Source of the DNA: JANQPA01 sp964548175
Lineage (GTDB): Bacteria; Bacteroidota; Bacteroidia; Chitinophagales; Saprospiraceae
Assembly: GCA_964548175.1 (NCBI GenBank)
Contig: CAZJQS010000026.1
Location: 1 to 64,000, forward strand
Direction: 5' to 3'
DNA: 64,000 nucleotides
This document shows positions 52,095 through 60,511 of the stretch, one piece after another. The translations under genes and the position numbers were made by a program. Every line of letters starts with the position of its first letter. Positions within the stretch are counted from its first letter, which is position 1. Below the pieces are notes generated by a model. That model was not told the origin of the DNA and did no database searches. It saw nothing but the letters and a program-made list of their open reading frames with translations.

Positions 52095-52212
52095 ATATAG
52101 TGCGTTAATTATTTTAAGTAAGTAAACCATTTGAAATATTAGGTTTTGTAAAATAGCAATTTTATGATTTTGACGCAGTATCGCCTCCGTCTTGTTCATG
52201 CGTCGGATGATT

Positions 52213-53052
52213 TCATCCAAACCGCTTTCGATAATCTGTAGGGCTTTGCTTTTTTTCCCGGTAAAAAATCCGGTTGAAATGAGTTGAACTGCTGAAGCCT
52301 GAGGCATAAGCAATCTCACTAACAGTCTTTCGACTTTCTATGAGTAACCGACAGGCGTGACCGACCCTGAGTTCGTTAAGATACCCGGTAAAGGTCTGAC
52401 CGGTCATTTTTTTGAAAAAACGACAAAAGGACGTTTTGGTCATATTGGCCAGGGTGGCCATTTTCTCCAGAGGAATGTCCTTCGAAAAATGCTGATGCAG
52501 ATATCCGCAGACGGTATCCAGCCTTTCTTCGTTTCTCAGTCCCAGAACAGGTTCGTAAAAAACGGAAGCAATCTGCTCAAAGTCCCACGATTGAGCTAAT
52601 TCTTCCAGAATTTGGTATAACATCATCAATTTTGGGAAACCCGTCAGCCGATCCATTTCTTTCATTGCTTTACCGATCTGCATGGCAAAGGGCGGATGAA
52701 AAAACACCCCACGTCGCGACCGGTCCAGCAACTCCCTGATGTCACCCATTTCTACCAGGTCGAAATCAAAAATGGATTCGGTAAATTGAACCACCAGCGC
52801 CCGGTTGTCACCGGTAAATCCCTCAGAAATCCAGGTATGAGGGAGGTTAGGACCCAATAAAACCAGGTCCCCCTCCTGATAAGGCTCCATCTGATCGCCC
52901 ACCAGTCGCCGGCCCCGGCTTTTTTCAATATAGGTCAACTCATACTCCGGATGGTAATGCCACTCAAAGGGATATTCCGGCCCAATGTTCCAGTAACAAA
53001 CAAAAGAGGAGCGATGGTCTTTGATCCTGATGTGTTCTAATTTGGCTTTCAA
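52213..53052 (-). CDS. AraC-family transcriptional regulator with cupin sensor domain
   Basis: A 279-residue regulator. The N-terminal cupin (WHYHPEYELTYIEKSRGRR, LVLLGPNLPHTW) likely binds a sugar or small molecule; the C-terminal HTH pair is visible in PLEKMATLANMTKTSFCRFF and TVSEIAYASGFSSSTHFNRI. It is divergent from the phytanoyl dioxygenase-like gene and upstream of the GH97 remnant on the same strand, so it probably once controlled local sugar genes. Confidence 0.92.
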   Translation of the reverse strand: MKAKLEHIRIKDHRSSFVCYWNIGPEYPFEWHYHPEYELTYIEKSRGRRLVGDQMEPYQEGDLVLLGPNLPHTWISEGFTGDNRALVVQFTESIFDFDLVEMGDIRELLDRSRRGVFFHPPFAMQIGKAMKEMDRLTGFPKLMMLYQILEELAQSWDFEQIASVFYEPVLGLRNEERLDTVCGYLHQHFSKDIPLEKMATLANMTKTSFCRFFKKMTGQTFTGYLNELRVGHACRLLIESRKTVSEIAYASGFSSSTHFNRIFYREKKQSPTDYRKRFG

Positions 53053-53195
53053 AATGAAAGAAATGTTTTATAAAAAAAACGTATTGATTTGGGTAAACCT
53101 AAGATTACCCCATTAAGTCTCAGAAAGAATTTATTTTGGATAATATATGGGCAAAATCGGGAAAAATCCTGCAATAGAAAACCCCAGACACCTCC

Positions 53196-53203
53196 TATCT
53201 TTG
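53196..53203 (+). promoter_or_regulatory. Candidate -7 box TATCTTTG for the dioxygenase gene
   Basis: An exact TATCTTTG lies 30 bases before the ATG at 53234. It supports that start over the upstream ATG at 53147, since transcription would begin downstream of the latter. No good -33 element is seen. Confidence 0.5.
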
Positions 53204-53233
53204 AAAAAGATTCAAACACAAAAATGCACAACT

Positions 53234-54049
53234 ATGCCTGTACCAACCATCGACCTACGCATTCTGGACGAACCGTTCAAACTTCAGCCGGAACAGATCG
53301 AGTTTTATCAACACCACCGATACATTAAAATAAAAGGTGTTCTGCCGGCCGAGGTTCTGGAATACTACGCCATCGCCATCGCCGATAAGGTCAAAGAACT
53401 GAATACCATGCACCTGCCCATGGAAGAAAGAGAAACCTATGACAAGGCCTTTCTCCAGATCATGAACCTCTGGACAAAAGACGAAGAGATCAAAAAGCTG
53501 GTCTTCAGCAAGCGGCTGGCAAGCATTGCCACCCAATTGATGGACGTAGACGGGGTTCGTTTGTATCACGATCAGGCCTTGTTTAAAGAGCCCGGCGGCG
53601 GCATTACCCCCTGGCATGCCGATCAGTACTACTGGCCGCTTTCTAACAGTAATACTACCACCATTTGGATACCGCTACAAGACACACCCATGGAAATGGG
53701 ACCACTGGAATTCAGCGACCGGTCCCACCAGCTCGAACTGGGCAGAAACATGGCTATCAGCGATGATAGCGAAACCCAGATCAAAGAAGCATTAGACAAG
53801 GCAGGCTATGAAAGAATCGCCACGCCTTACGAGCTCGGGGAAGTGAGCTTCCACTCCGGCTGGCTCTTCCACCGCGCCGGCGCCAACCAAACGGATCGGA
53901 TGCGAAAGGTCATGACCATCATCTACATGGACAAAAACATGCGCCTCAAAGCTCCCGAAAACGACAACCAGCAGAACGACTGGGACACCTGGTGCCCCGG
54001 TGCAAAAATCGGCGAACCGATCGATACCCCCCTCAACCCACTCCTGTAA
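53234..54049 (+). CDS. Phytanoyl-CoA dioxygenase family protein
   Basis: A 271-residue Fe(II)/2-oxoglutarate oxygenase. The iron site HxD is in TPWHADQYYW and the distal His in SGWLFHRAGANQTDRMRK, with the Arg that holds 2-oxoglutarate nearby. Such enzymes hydroxylate small substrates (acyl-CoA, ectoine, other metabolites); the substrate is unknown. I use the start at 53234 because a promoter box at 53196 lies inside the longer frame. Confidence 0.88.
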   Translation: MPVPTIDLRILDEPFKLQPEQIEFYQHHRYIKIKGVLPAEVLEYYAIAIADKVKELNTMHLPMEERETYDKAFLQIMNLWTKDEEIKKLVFSKRLASIATQLMDVDGVRLYHDQALFKEPGGGITPWHADQYYWPLSNSNTTTIWIPLQDTPMEMGPLEFSDRSHQLELGRNMAISDDSETQIKEALDKAGYERIATPYELGEVSFHSGWLFHRAGANQTDRMRKVMTIIYMDKNMRLKAPENDNQQNDWDTWCPGAKIGEPIDTPLNPLL

Positions 54050-54145
54050 GGCGGGGCTCCGGCTCCGTCTGATCCTCTCGCACAAAACAACAGCAAAAAA
54101 TTGTAATTTAGCCCACAGCAATCATAACGATCAATCCGCCTCAAT

Positions 54146-55372
54146 ATGGAAAAAGCATTCTTTTTCTTCCTGCTCCTTATCCTCAGCGGTTTACTCACTG
54201 CCCAGCCCCCAACCATCACCAAAATAGAGCCTCCCAACTGGTGGGTCGGCATGCAATGGAACACCGTCCAATTGATGCTCCACGGCGATTACCTGGACGG
54301 CATAACAGCGGAAGTCCGGCAGGAAGGACTAAACATCAAAGCCGTTCACACCTTACCTAATGATGCCTACGCCTTTATAGACCTGGAAATAGCCGAAACG
54401 CTCGCTCCGGGAACCTATCCCATCACCATTACCCGCAACGGGCAGTCGGCCACTGTAAACTATACCATTGAGGAGCGACCCGATCCGGCGGGCAAACACC
54501 TGGGTTTTGACCAGTACGATGCCGTCTACCTCATTACGCCCGATCGCTTTGCCAATGGCGATCCTTCTAACGACAGAGTAGCCGGCATGCTGGACGAGTT
54601 CGACCGCTCGGTAGATGGCAAGCGGCATGGTGGTGACTTGAAAGGGATCATCGATCGGTTGGACTACCTGGAAGACCTTGGCGTGACCACCCTTTGGCTG
54701 AATCCAATGCTGGAGAACAGCGGACGAGGCAGCTATCACGGTTATGCCGCCACGGACCTGTACAAGGTAGACGCCCGTCTGGGAACAAATGAAGATTATA
54801 AAAAGCTGGTCGAGGAATGCCATAAGAGAGGCATGAAAGTCATTTTCGACAAAAACAAGCGGATCAAGCAGGCGCTCACCATTTTAATGACCACCCGGGG
54901 AATTCCTCAGATATTATATGCCACCGAGATCAATATGAAAGGAGGGAGGAGCCATGTTGAGCTAAGAGCAGACTTTCCCGGGGGATGGGAGGAAGATAAA
55001 AGAAATGCTTTTACCGCTGACGGCCGCACGGAGGAAGAGAATGATCTATTCGATTTCACCCGCCAATTGCTGAATGTCCGTAAAAAGCATAAGGAATTAG
55101 TCGATGGGCGTTTTATTCAATACTCTCCCACCTATCGTCGCAATGTTTATAAATACCTGAAAATAGGAAAAGAGCATACCTACCTTATACTCATCAACGG
55201 TCATGAAGAGGAGCGGGAAGTAGACCTTTCTGCCTTGAGTCACCACCTGAAAGGGGTAAAATCTTTTCAGAACCTGATCAATGGTGAAAAGCTGGCCTAT
55301 GACCAATCCGGAAAAATCAGGATGGAGGGCTTGGGTACTTTAATTCTGCAACTCTCTAAGGCGGAGTTTTAA
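54146..55372 (+). pseudogene. Alpha-amylase family (GH13) gene with in-frame loss of the catalytic core
   Basis: The 408-residue frame has a signal peptide (FFFLLLILSGLLTA), an N-terminal beta-sandwich (ITKIEPPNWWVGMQWNTVQL) and the start of a GH13 barrel (YLEDLGVTTLWLNPMLENSG, SYHGYAATDLYKVD). After GMKVIFD it jumps straight to KRIKQALTILMTTRGIPQIL, a region normally found ~200 residues later, then continues to a normal C-terminal domain. All four conserved GH13 catalytic regions are absent, so the product cannot hydrolyse starch. The reading frame is preserved. An assembly deletion at a short repeat is as likely as a real deletion. Confidence 0.85.
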
Positions 55373-55394
55373 CTCCACACATCCTGCTCTGGGA

Positions 55395-55470
55395 TTGTGT
55401 AAAAAGAATCTTATTAGCTGCGCCCGCCTGCCGGCCGATAAGCGGGAGGAGCAGCTGACTTTTTACACAA
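55395..55470 (+). terminator. Compound hairpin after the amylase gene
   Basis: Outer arms TTGTGTAAAAA (55395-55405) and TTTTTACACAA (55460-55470) pair exactly; inner arms AGCTGC/GCAGCT (55416-55421 and 55451-55456) and CCCGC/GCGGG (55423-55427 and 55442-55446) also pair. It probably terminates the amylase transcript or both strands. A 77-residue ORF crossing it is not credible. Confidence 0.6.
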
Positions 55471-55709
55471 CCCCTCACGTGTTTGGTGAAGTGGAGACTT
55501 CTCCTCTACTTTTTCTCTTCTTTTGGCTTTTATCGAAACCAGTATTTATTTCACATGTTGACGCAGAATTAAATTTTGTTTCTCGTTTTTTCTGCCTGTC
55601 TGATTTTTTTGTAAAATATTTTGCATAGAAACAATTTAAGTAATTTGGGCGTTATATAACTAAAAAGGACATGAGGGGTACCTATGTCTATTATTTTATT
55701 TGGGAGCTA

Positions 55710-55870
55710 TTAATTAATTCAAGTTGCGAAGCAACTTGAGTAGCAGGTATTATTAGGTAGAAAGAAATACAATAAAAAAGGTATCTATTTGTCCATTTCA
55801 GGCAGAAATCTTTCTACTTTCTACCATTTACCATCTACACCTAAGTTGCATCGCAACTTAGGTTAATTAA
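55710..55870. repeat. REPIN- or MITE-like element with inverted hairpin ends
   Basis: The element has inverted ends of 32 bases matching at 26 positions, each beginning TTAATTAA and each folding into its own small hairpin (CAAGTTGC/GCAACTTG at 55720-55738; CTAAGTTGC/GCAACTTAG at 55841-55861). The interior carries a further inverted pair around GTAGAAAG and CTTTCTAC. There is no coding capacity. Confidence 0.6.
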
Positions 55871-55916
55871 ATATTTTCGGGTTAATTTTTTTTTGGCGCA
55901 AAAAAATGATTAAGAT

Positions 55917-55923
55917 TAGTTTG
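55917..55923 (+). promoter_or_regulatory. Candidate promoter for the GNAT gene
   Basis: TAGTTTG (one base short of TAnnTTTG) lies 36 bases before the ATG at 55960, with TTTTG at 55891-55895 about 20 bases upstream, which fits the Bacteroidota -33/-7 spacing. Confidence 0.4.
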
Positions 55924-55959
55924 TGCTGAAAATTTTACTTTTTCACCAATTAACAAAAT

Positions 55960-56487
55960 ATGAGTAATCAATACGAGATCAAGCTCTTTACGCCTGAGAA
56001 ACAGTTAACTGCTGAGGAACGCACTAAAGTGATTCATTTTCTGTACCACCATTTGGATGAGTACGGCGATCTGTCTAAAGACATCGACAGGGCAGTGGGG
56101 TATGCACTTAGCGAGTCGGAAGATCGGGGAGGCTTCGTTTTGACCCTGAATGATGAAGATCGGGTCATTGGTTCTGTAGTTGTGAACAAGACGGGCATGT
56201 CCGGCTATATACCCGAAAATATTCTGGTGTATATTGCTATGAACCGGGACTATCGTGGCCAGGGATTAGGAAAAAAAATGATGAAAAAGGCCATTGAAAA
56301 CTGCGAGGGGGACATTGCGCTACACGTAGAACCCGACAATCCCGCCAGGTTCCTTTACGAAAAGATGGGATTTGAGAATAAGTACCTGGAGATGCGGCTT
56401 AAGAACAAGACTGATCAAGAAAAGCTTGCCGGCGCTGCTAAAGCGAAAAGCCGGCCTGGTCCCGCCAAAGTCACCGATAAAGCCTAA
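55960..56487 (+). CDS. GNAT family N-acetyltransferase
   Basis: A 175-residue acetyl-CoA-dependent acetyltransferase. The acetyl-CoA loop is YRGQGLGKKMMKKAIE, and EPDNPARFLYEKMGFENKYL is the usual motif B region. The last ~25 residues are a basic Lys/Ala tail (KAKSRPGPAKVTDKA) beyond the fold. The acceptor amine is unknown. It begins the run of amino-acid-related genes that goes to the window end, but is 57 bases from the symporter. Confidence 0.88.
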   Translation: MSNQYEIKLFTPEKQLTAEERTKVIHFLYHHLDEYGDLSKDIDRAVGYALSESEDRGGFVLTLNDEDRVIGSVVVNKTGMSGYIPENILVYIAMNRDYRGQGLGKKMMKKAIENCEGDIALHVEPDNPARFLYEKMGFENKYLEMRLKNKTDQEKLAGAAKAKSRPGPAKVTDKA

Positions 56488-56544
56488 CCGTTTTATCATC
56501 GAACTATCCTTTCACTAAATAGCTCATCTAAACGCTGGAATGTC

Positions 56545-58038
56545 GTGCAAGTAATTGACTTACTAATTTTCGTATTGTATTTCCTGGCTATGCTGGGAGT
56601 AGGAGTATATTTTTTCCGAAAAAACAAAAGTTCTGACGATTATTACGTGGGCGGTCGCGAAATGGGCGCCACTCACATTGGATTATCCGTTGTAGCTACT
56701 GATGTAGGCGGAGGTTTTTCTATAGGATTGGGCGGTCTTGGATTCATTATGGGCATTTCCGGCTCCTGGATGTTGTTTACGGGATTGGTCGGAGCCTGGC
56801 TGAGCGCCGTTTTTCTCATTCCCCGGGTTAACAAGCTGTCCAGGGAAATGAACTGGTTCACCTTTCCACAGATGTTTCAGCATTTTTACAACGGAAGGGT
56901 AGCCCTGGTTGCCGGCATCATCTCCGCTATTGGATATCTGGGCTTTACCAGCTCGCAGTTTCTGGCCGGCGCCAAACTGGCTTCTGCCACGTTTTTGGAC
57001 CTTGACATGAACACGGCATTGCTGATCATGGGGGTCATTGCTGTGGTCTATACCGTCATTGGTGGGCTGAAAGCAGTGATCTATACCGATACCGTTCAGT
57101 GGATCATTCTAATGAGCGGACTGGTATTCATCGGCATTCCGCTTGGTTATTATTCCATCGGAGGAATGAGTGCTATTAGGGAGATTTTGCCGCCTGACTT
57201 TATGTCTCTGACCAATTTAAGCTGGTCGACCTTTTTTAACTGGTTTGTGACTATTGTCCCGATCTGGTTTGTGGGAATGACTTTGTATCAGCGCATTTAT
57301 GCTTGCAAGGACGAAAAAACTGCCAGGCGAGCCTGGTATACTGCCGGTTTATTCGAATATCCAGTTATGGCTTTTATGGGCGTCCTGCTGGGGTTGTTCG
57401 CCCGGGTAGGCGCCGAGCAAGGGATGTTTGCTTATGCAGGATACGACGGCGCCGGAGCGCTGGACGCGGAGATGGGACTGCCTATGCTTTTGCGTACGGT
57501 TTTACCGACCGGGCTGATGGGATTGATGTTATCGGCTTATTTTTCAGCCATCATGTCCACAGCAGATAGCTGTCTGATGGCTTCCTCGGGTAATGTAGTG
57601 ACCGATATTCTCGGCCGGTTCATGAATATCAGCGGCAATCAGAGAAAAGAACTGCGATTTTCACAGGTCGCCACTTTGATCATCGGAGCACTGGCCCTTT
57701 TATTGGCCTCAAGCATGCAAAATGTACTCGATCTGATGCTCCTGTCTTATGCCTTCATGGTGTCCGGACTTTTCGTGCCGGTGCTCGGGGCTTTATACTG
57801 GAAAAAAAGTACCTCGCTGGCCGCCCTTTGGGCCATGATACTGGGAGGAAGTACAACGACCATTATTACTGTCATTGATTATCAACTCCCTTTCGGACTG
57901 GACGCCAACGTGGCGGGCATTACGGTGTCCGCGCTGGCGCTGATACTGATCAGTTTACTGGGGCCGAAAGAAGAAAGAGAAGGCGACGAACTTAGCATAT
58001 CTGCAAAAGAACTGGCGTCAAGCACCCTCACTAACTGA
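56545..58038 (+). CDS. Sodium:solute symporter, amino-acid or organic-acid type
   Basis: A 497-residue SSS transporter with about 13 membrane segments (VIDLLIFVLYFLAMLGVGVY; STADSCLMASSGNVVTD). It appears to start at a GTG (56545); no in-frame ATG precedes the first membrane segment. It differs from the other symporter at 38660 in lacking the YWGFNQYIIQRT motif. It is 42 bases ahead of the racemase-like gene and probably imports the substrate for that pathway. Confidence 0.88.
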   Translation: MQVIDLLIFVLYFLAMLGVGVYFFRKNKSSDDYYVGGREMGATHIGLSVVATDVGGGFSIGLGGLGFIMGISGSWMLFTGLVGAWLSAVFLIPRVNKLSREMNWFTFPQMFQHFYNGRVALVAGIISAIGYLGFTSSQFLAGAKLASATFLDLDMNTALLIMGVIAVVYTVIGGLKAVIYTDTVQWIILMSGLVFIGIPLGYYSIGGMSAIREILPPDFMSLTNLSWSTFFNWFVTIVPIWFVGMTLYQRIYACKDEKTARRAWYTAGLFEYPVMAFMGVLLGLFARVGAEQGMFAYAGYDGAGALDAEMGLPMLLRTVLPTGLMGLMLSAYFSAIMSTADSCLMASSGNVVTDILGRFMNISGNQRKELRFSQVATLIIGALALLLASSMQNVLDLMLLSYAFMVSGLFVPVLGALYWKKSTSLAALWAMILGGSTTTIITVIDYQLPFGLDANVAGITVSALALILISLLGPKEEREGDELSISAKELASSTLTN

Positions 58039-58080
58039 GGCGCTGTATCCTTAATCCTTTTTTAACTTAACCAACGCAAA

Positions 58081-59151
58081 ATGGCATTCTTAAAATTATA
58101 CAGAGATAAACTACGGCATAACTATGAGTTTCTGGATAAGATGTTCAAAGATCAGAACATCGACTGGGCCGTAGTTACCAAGCTTTTGTGCGGCAACAAG
58201 ATTTACTTGAAGGAAGTCCTCAACCTGGGCGTCAAGGAAGTCTGCGACAGCCGTCTGAGTAATCTGGCGAAGATCAAAGAATTAGATCCTGACGTCCAAA
58301 CGGTGTACATCAAACCTCCTCCGGCGCGCAGCATTGAAGAAGTGGTCAAATACGCCGATGTCAGCTTCAATTCAGAGAGTGAGACCATTAAACTGCTCTC
58401 GGAAGAAGCCGTCCGTCAAAATAAAATTCACAGGGTGACCATTATGATCGAACTCGGTGACCTGCGCGAAGGCATCATGGGAGATCATCTGATGGATTTC
58501 TATCAAAAAATCTTTGAATTACCCAATATCGAGATCGTTGCCATAGGCTCGAACCTGAATTGCCTGCACGGCGTCATGCCGTCACAGGATAAACTGATTC
58601 AGCTGAGCCTCTACAAACAGCTGATCGAAGCCAGATTCGGCAAAAAAATACCTTGGGTTACCGGAGGCACCTCGGTCGTTCTGCCTCTGATCGAAAAAAA
58701 ACAAGTGCCCAAATCCATCAACCATTTCAGGATAGGAGAAACCCTCTTTTTTGGCGTCAACCTCTGGAACGAAGAACCCTTCGAGGGTATGCAAACCGGA
58801 GTGCTGAAACTGTATTCCGAAATTCTGGAAATTACCGAAAAACCGAAAGTGCCCATCGGAATGCTGGCCGTCAACCCTTCCGGCGAAGTCTTTGAAGTGG
58901 AAGAAGAAGATTATGGCAAGACTTCTTATCGCGCTATTCTCGACGTCGGTCTGCTGGATATCTCGCCGGATTACCTCATCCCGGATGACCCTAAAGTACG
59001 GATCGTTAACGCCAGCTCAGATATGTTGATCGTCGACCTGGATGACAATCAGGGCAATTACAAGGTCGGCGACCTGTTGTCTTTTAACCTGAAATACATG
59101 GGCGCCTTGTCCTTGCTGAATTCCGACTATATCGACAAAAAAGTAGTTTAA
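58081..59151 (+). CDS. PLP-dependent amino-acid racemase, ornithine-racemase-like
   Basis: A 356-residue fold-type III PLP enzyme. Lys34 in AVVTKLLCGNK is the presumed PLP lysine. CDSRLSNLAKIKEL, YADVSFNSESETIKLLSEEA, MIELGDLREG and SINHFRIGETLFFGVN follow the pattern of clostridial ornithine racemase rather than biosynthetic alanine racemase; the true Alr type is at 62538. It probably racemises a basic or similar free amino acid. It sits between the symporter and the ATP-grasp ligase. Confidence 0.82.
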   Translation: MAFLKLYRDKLRHNYEFLDKMFKDQNIDWAVVTKLLCGNKIYLKEVLNLGVKEVCDSRLSNLAKIKELDPDVQTVYIKPPPARSIEEVVKYADVSFNSESETIKLLSEEAVRQNKIHRVTIMIELGDLREGIMGDHLMDFYQKIFELPNIEIVAIGSNLNCLHGVMPSQDKLIQLSLYKQLIEARFGKKIPWVTGGTSVVLPLIEKKQVPKSINHFRIGETLFFGVNLWNEEPFEGMQTGVLKLYSEILEITEKPKVPIGMLAVNPSGEVFEVEEEDYGKTSYRAILDVGLLDISPDYLIPDDPKVRIVNASSDMLIVDLDDNQGNYKVGDLLSFNLKYMGALSLLNSDYIDKKVV

Positions 59152-59272
59152 GCTGATCAGGCTGCCCGAAATGAAATTCATCAGGCCGCGCAATTGAGCA
59201 AAGTCATTTTTCAAACAGTGGCATTCACTACTTCAAGAAACCCGTTTTAAATCACCAAAATAAAAAAAAATT

Positions 59273-60493
59273 ATGGCTAAATGTTTCGCACTGCTAGGAT
59301 GGAGCCTGCCTGTGATCGAAAGTATGCAGAAGGCAGGACAACCTTTCGTTGTAGTCTCCTTCCCTGAATTTGAATCTTATGCAAAAGAACACAATATCCC
59401 CTTTGTAGGCTTTCAGCTGGACGAGTGGGGTAGCCACTCCAATTCCAGAGGATTAATGGAGTTGCTTAAACCTTATAATGCAGATGTAGCCGTTCCTTTA
59501 TATGAAGAAACCGTAGAATGGGCCGGCGCACTGAATTCCATTTACCGGGATGATCCGCGCGTACTGAACCGGGCTTTTCTTTTCCGGAACAAAGCAATGA
59601 TGAAGCGCAAGGCGCTCATCGGCGGATTGAAGGTGGGCTTGTTTGAAGAAGTCTACAATAAAGAACAGGTCCATAAGTTTCTGGACCGGCTTAATGAAGC
59701 GGAGCTCCAACTGGAGGGCGAAGAAGATGCCTGGTTTCATCTTAAACCATTGAATGCAGCAGGCACCGTAGGGCATCGCTTTATTAAATCCAGATCCGAT
59801 ATTGACGCTAAAGTAAAGCAGACTGATTTTCCTTGTATCGTGGAAAGCCACCTTAGCGGGAAAGAGTTTTCCTGTGAGGCTTTTATCCACAAAGGAAAGG
59901 TTAAGTTTCTCAATATAACCGAATACGTAAAGCTGGGCTATTCCAATTTCATCCCTGCCGGACCGGAGCTGGAATCCAAAAGAGACAATATCCACAAAGA
60001 AGTCCAGAAAATGGTCGACATATTCGGCATTGAATATGGCATGGTGCATCCCGAATTCTTTATCGGCGAAAACGACACCCTGAATTTCGGTGAGGTCGCT
60101 TGCCGTATTCCCGGAGGGCACATTCTGGAGCTGGCTTCTGAAGCTTACAATTTTGACGCCTTGCTGGCTTTTGTGATGTGCCACGATCCCAGCCTGAGCG
60201 ACAAAGAGCTGGCTCAGTTCTTACCGGATCAGGACTTTGACCCACCTAAGCATTTCGGCAATGTGATGGTGTTTCCGAAAAAGGGGCAGATCTCCAGGCT
60301 TGTTATCCCGGATGAATTGAAAGAAGAGCCTTATTATCTTGACAATAATTTGATCGAACCGCTTCAGCCCATGAAAATCGGCGATCGCACCGGCTTTGGC
60401 AATCACTTCGGAACGGTCAATTTTGCAGGGGAGGATCCACATCGCATGCGCGAATTGCTGATGCATTACGAGGATGCTCAGTTTTATGTCTAA
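59273..60493 (+). CDS. ATP-grasp carboxylate-amine ligase
   Basis: A 406-residue ATP-grasp enzyme that joins a carboxylate to an amine via an acyl-phosphate. The Rossmann-like start (MAKCFALLGWSLPVIESMQK), KSRSDIDAKVKQTDFPCIVE, SGKEFSCEAFIH and GEVACRIPGGHILELASEAY (metal-binding Glu and substrate Arg region) fit the family that makes dipeptide-like products. Its neighbours are two racemases, so a D-amino acid is a plausible substrate. It is 121 bases after the racemase. Confidence 0.85.
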   Translation: MAKCFALLGWSLPVIESMQKAGQPFVVVSFPEFESYAKEHNIPFVGFQLDEWGSHSNSRGLMELLKPYNADVAVPLYEETVEWAGALNSIYRDDPRVLNRAFLFRNKAMMKRKALIGGLKVGLFEEVYNKEQVHKFLDRLNEAELQLEGEEDAWFHLKPLNAAGTVGHRFIKSRSDIDAKVKQTDFPCIVESHLSGKEFSCEAFIHKGKVKFLNITEYVKLGYSNFIPAGPELESKRDNIHKEVQKMVDIFGIEYGMVHPEFFIGENDTLNFGEVACRIPGGHILELASEAYNFDALLAFVMCHDPSLSDKELAQFLPDQDFDPPKHFGNVMVFPKKGQISRLVIPDELKEEPYYLDNNLIEPLQPMKIGDRTGFGNHFGTVNFAGEDPHRMRELLMHYEDAQFYV

Positions 60494-60511
60494 AAAAATA
60501 TTTTTTCATTC

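Noticed and set aside
50913..52319. A 468-residue minus-strand ORF as one intact protein
   Set aside because: Its middle is a GH97 N-terminal domain, but both the first 75 residues and the Arg-rich tail are unrelated. The true GH97 C-terminal end lies in another frame, so it is a broken gene.
55395..55628. A 77-residue ORF after the amylase gene
   Set aside because: It crosses a compound hairpin, has an unusual Phe-rich composition, and has no promoter or homology that I recognise.
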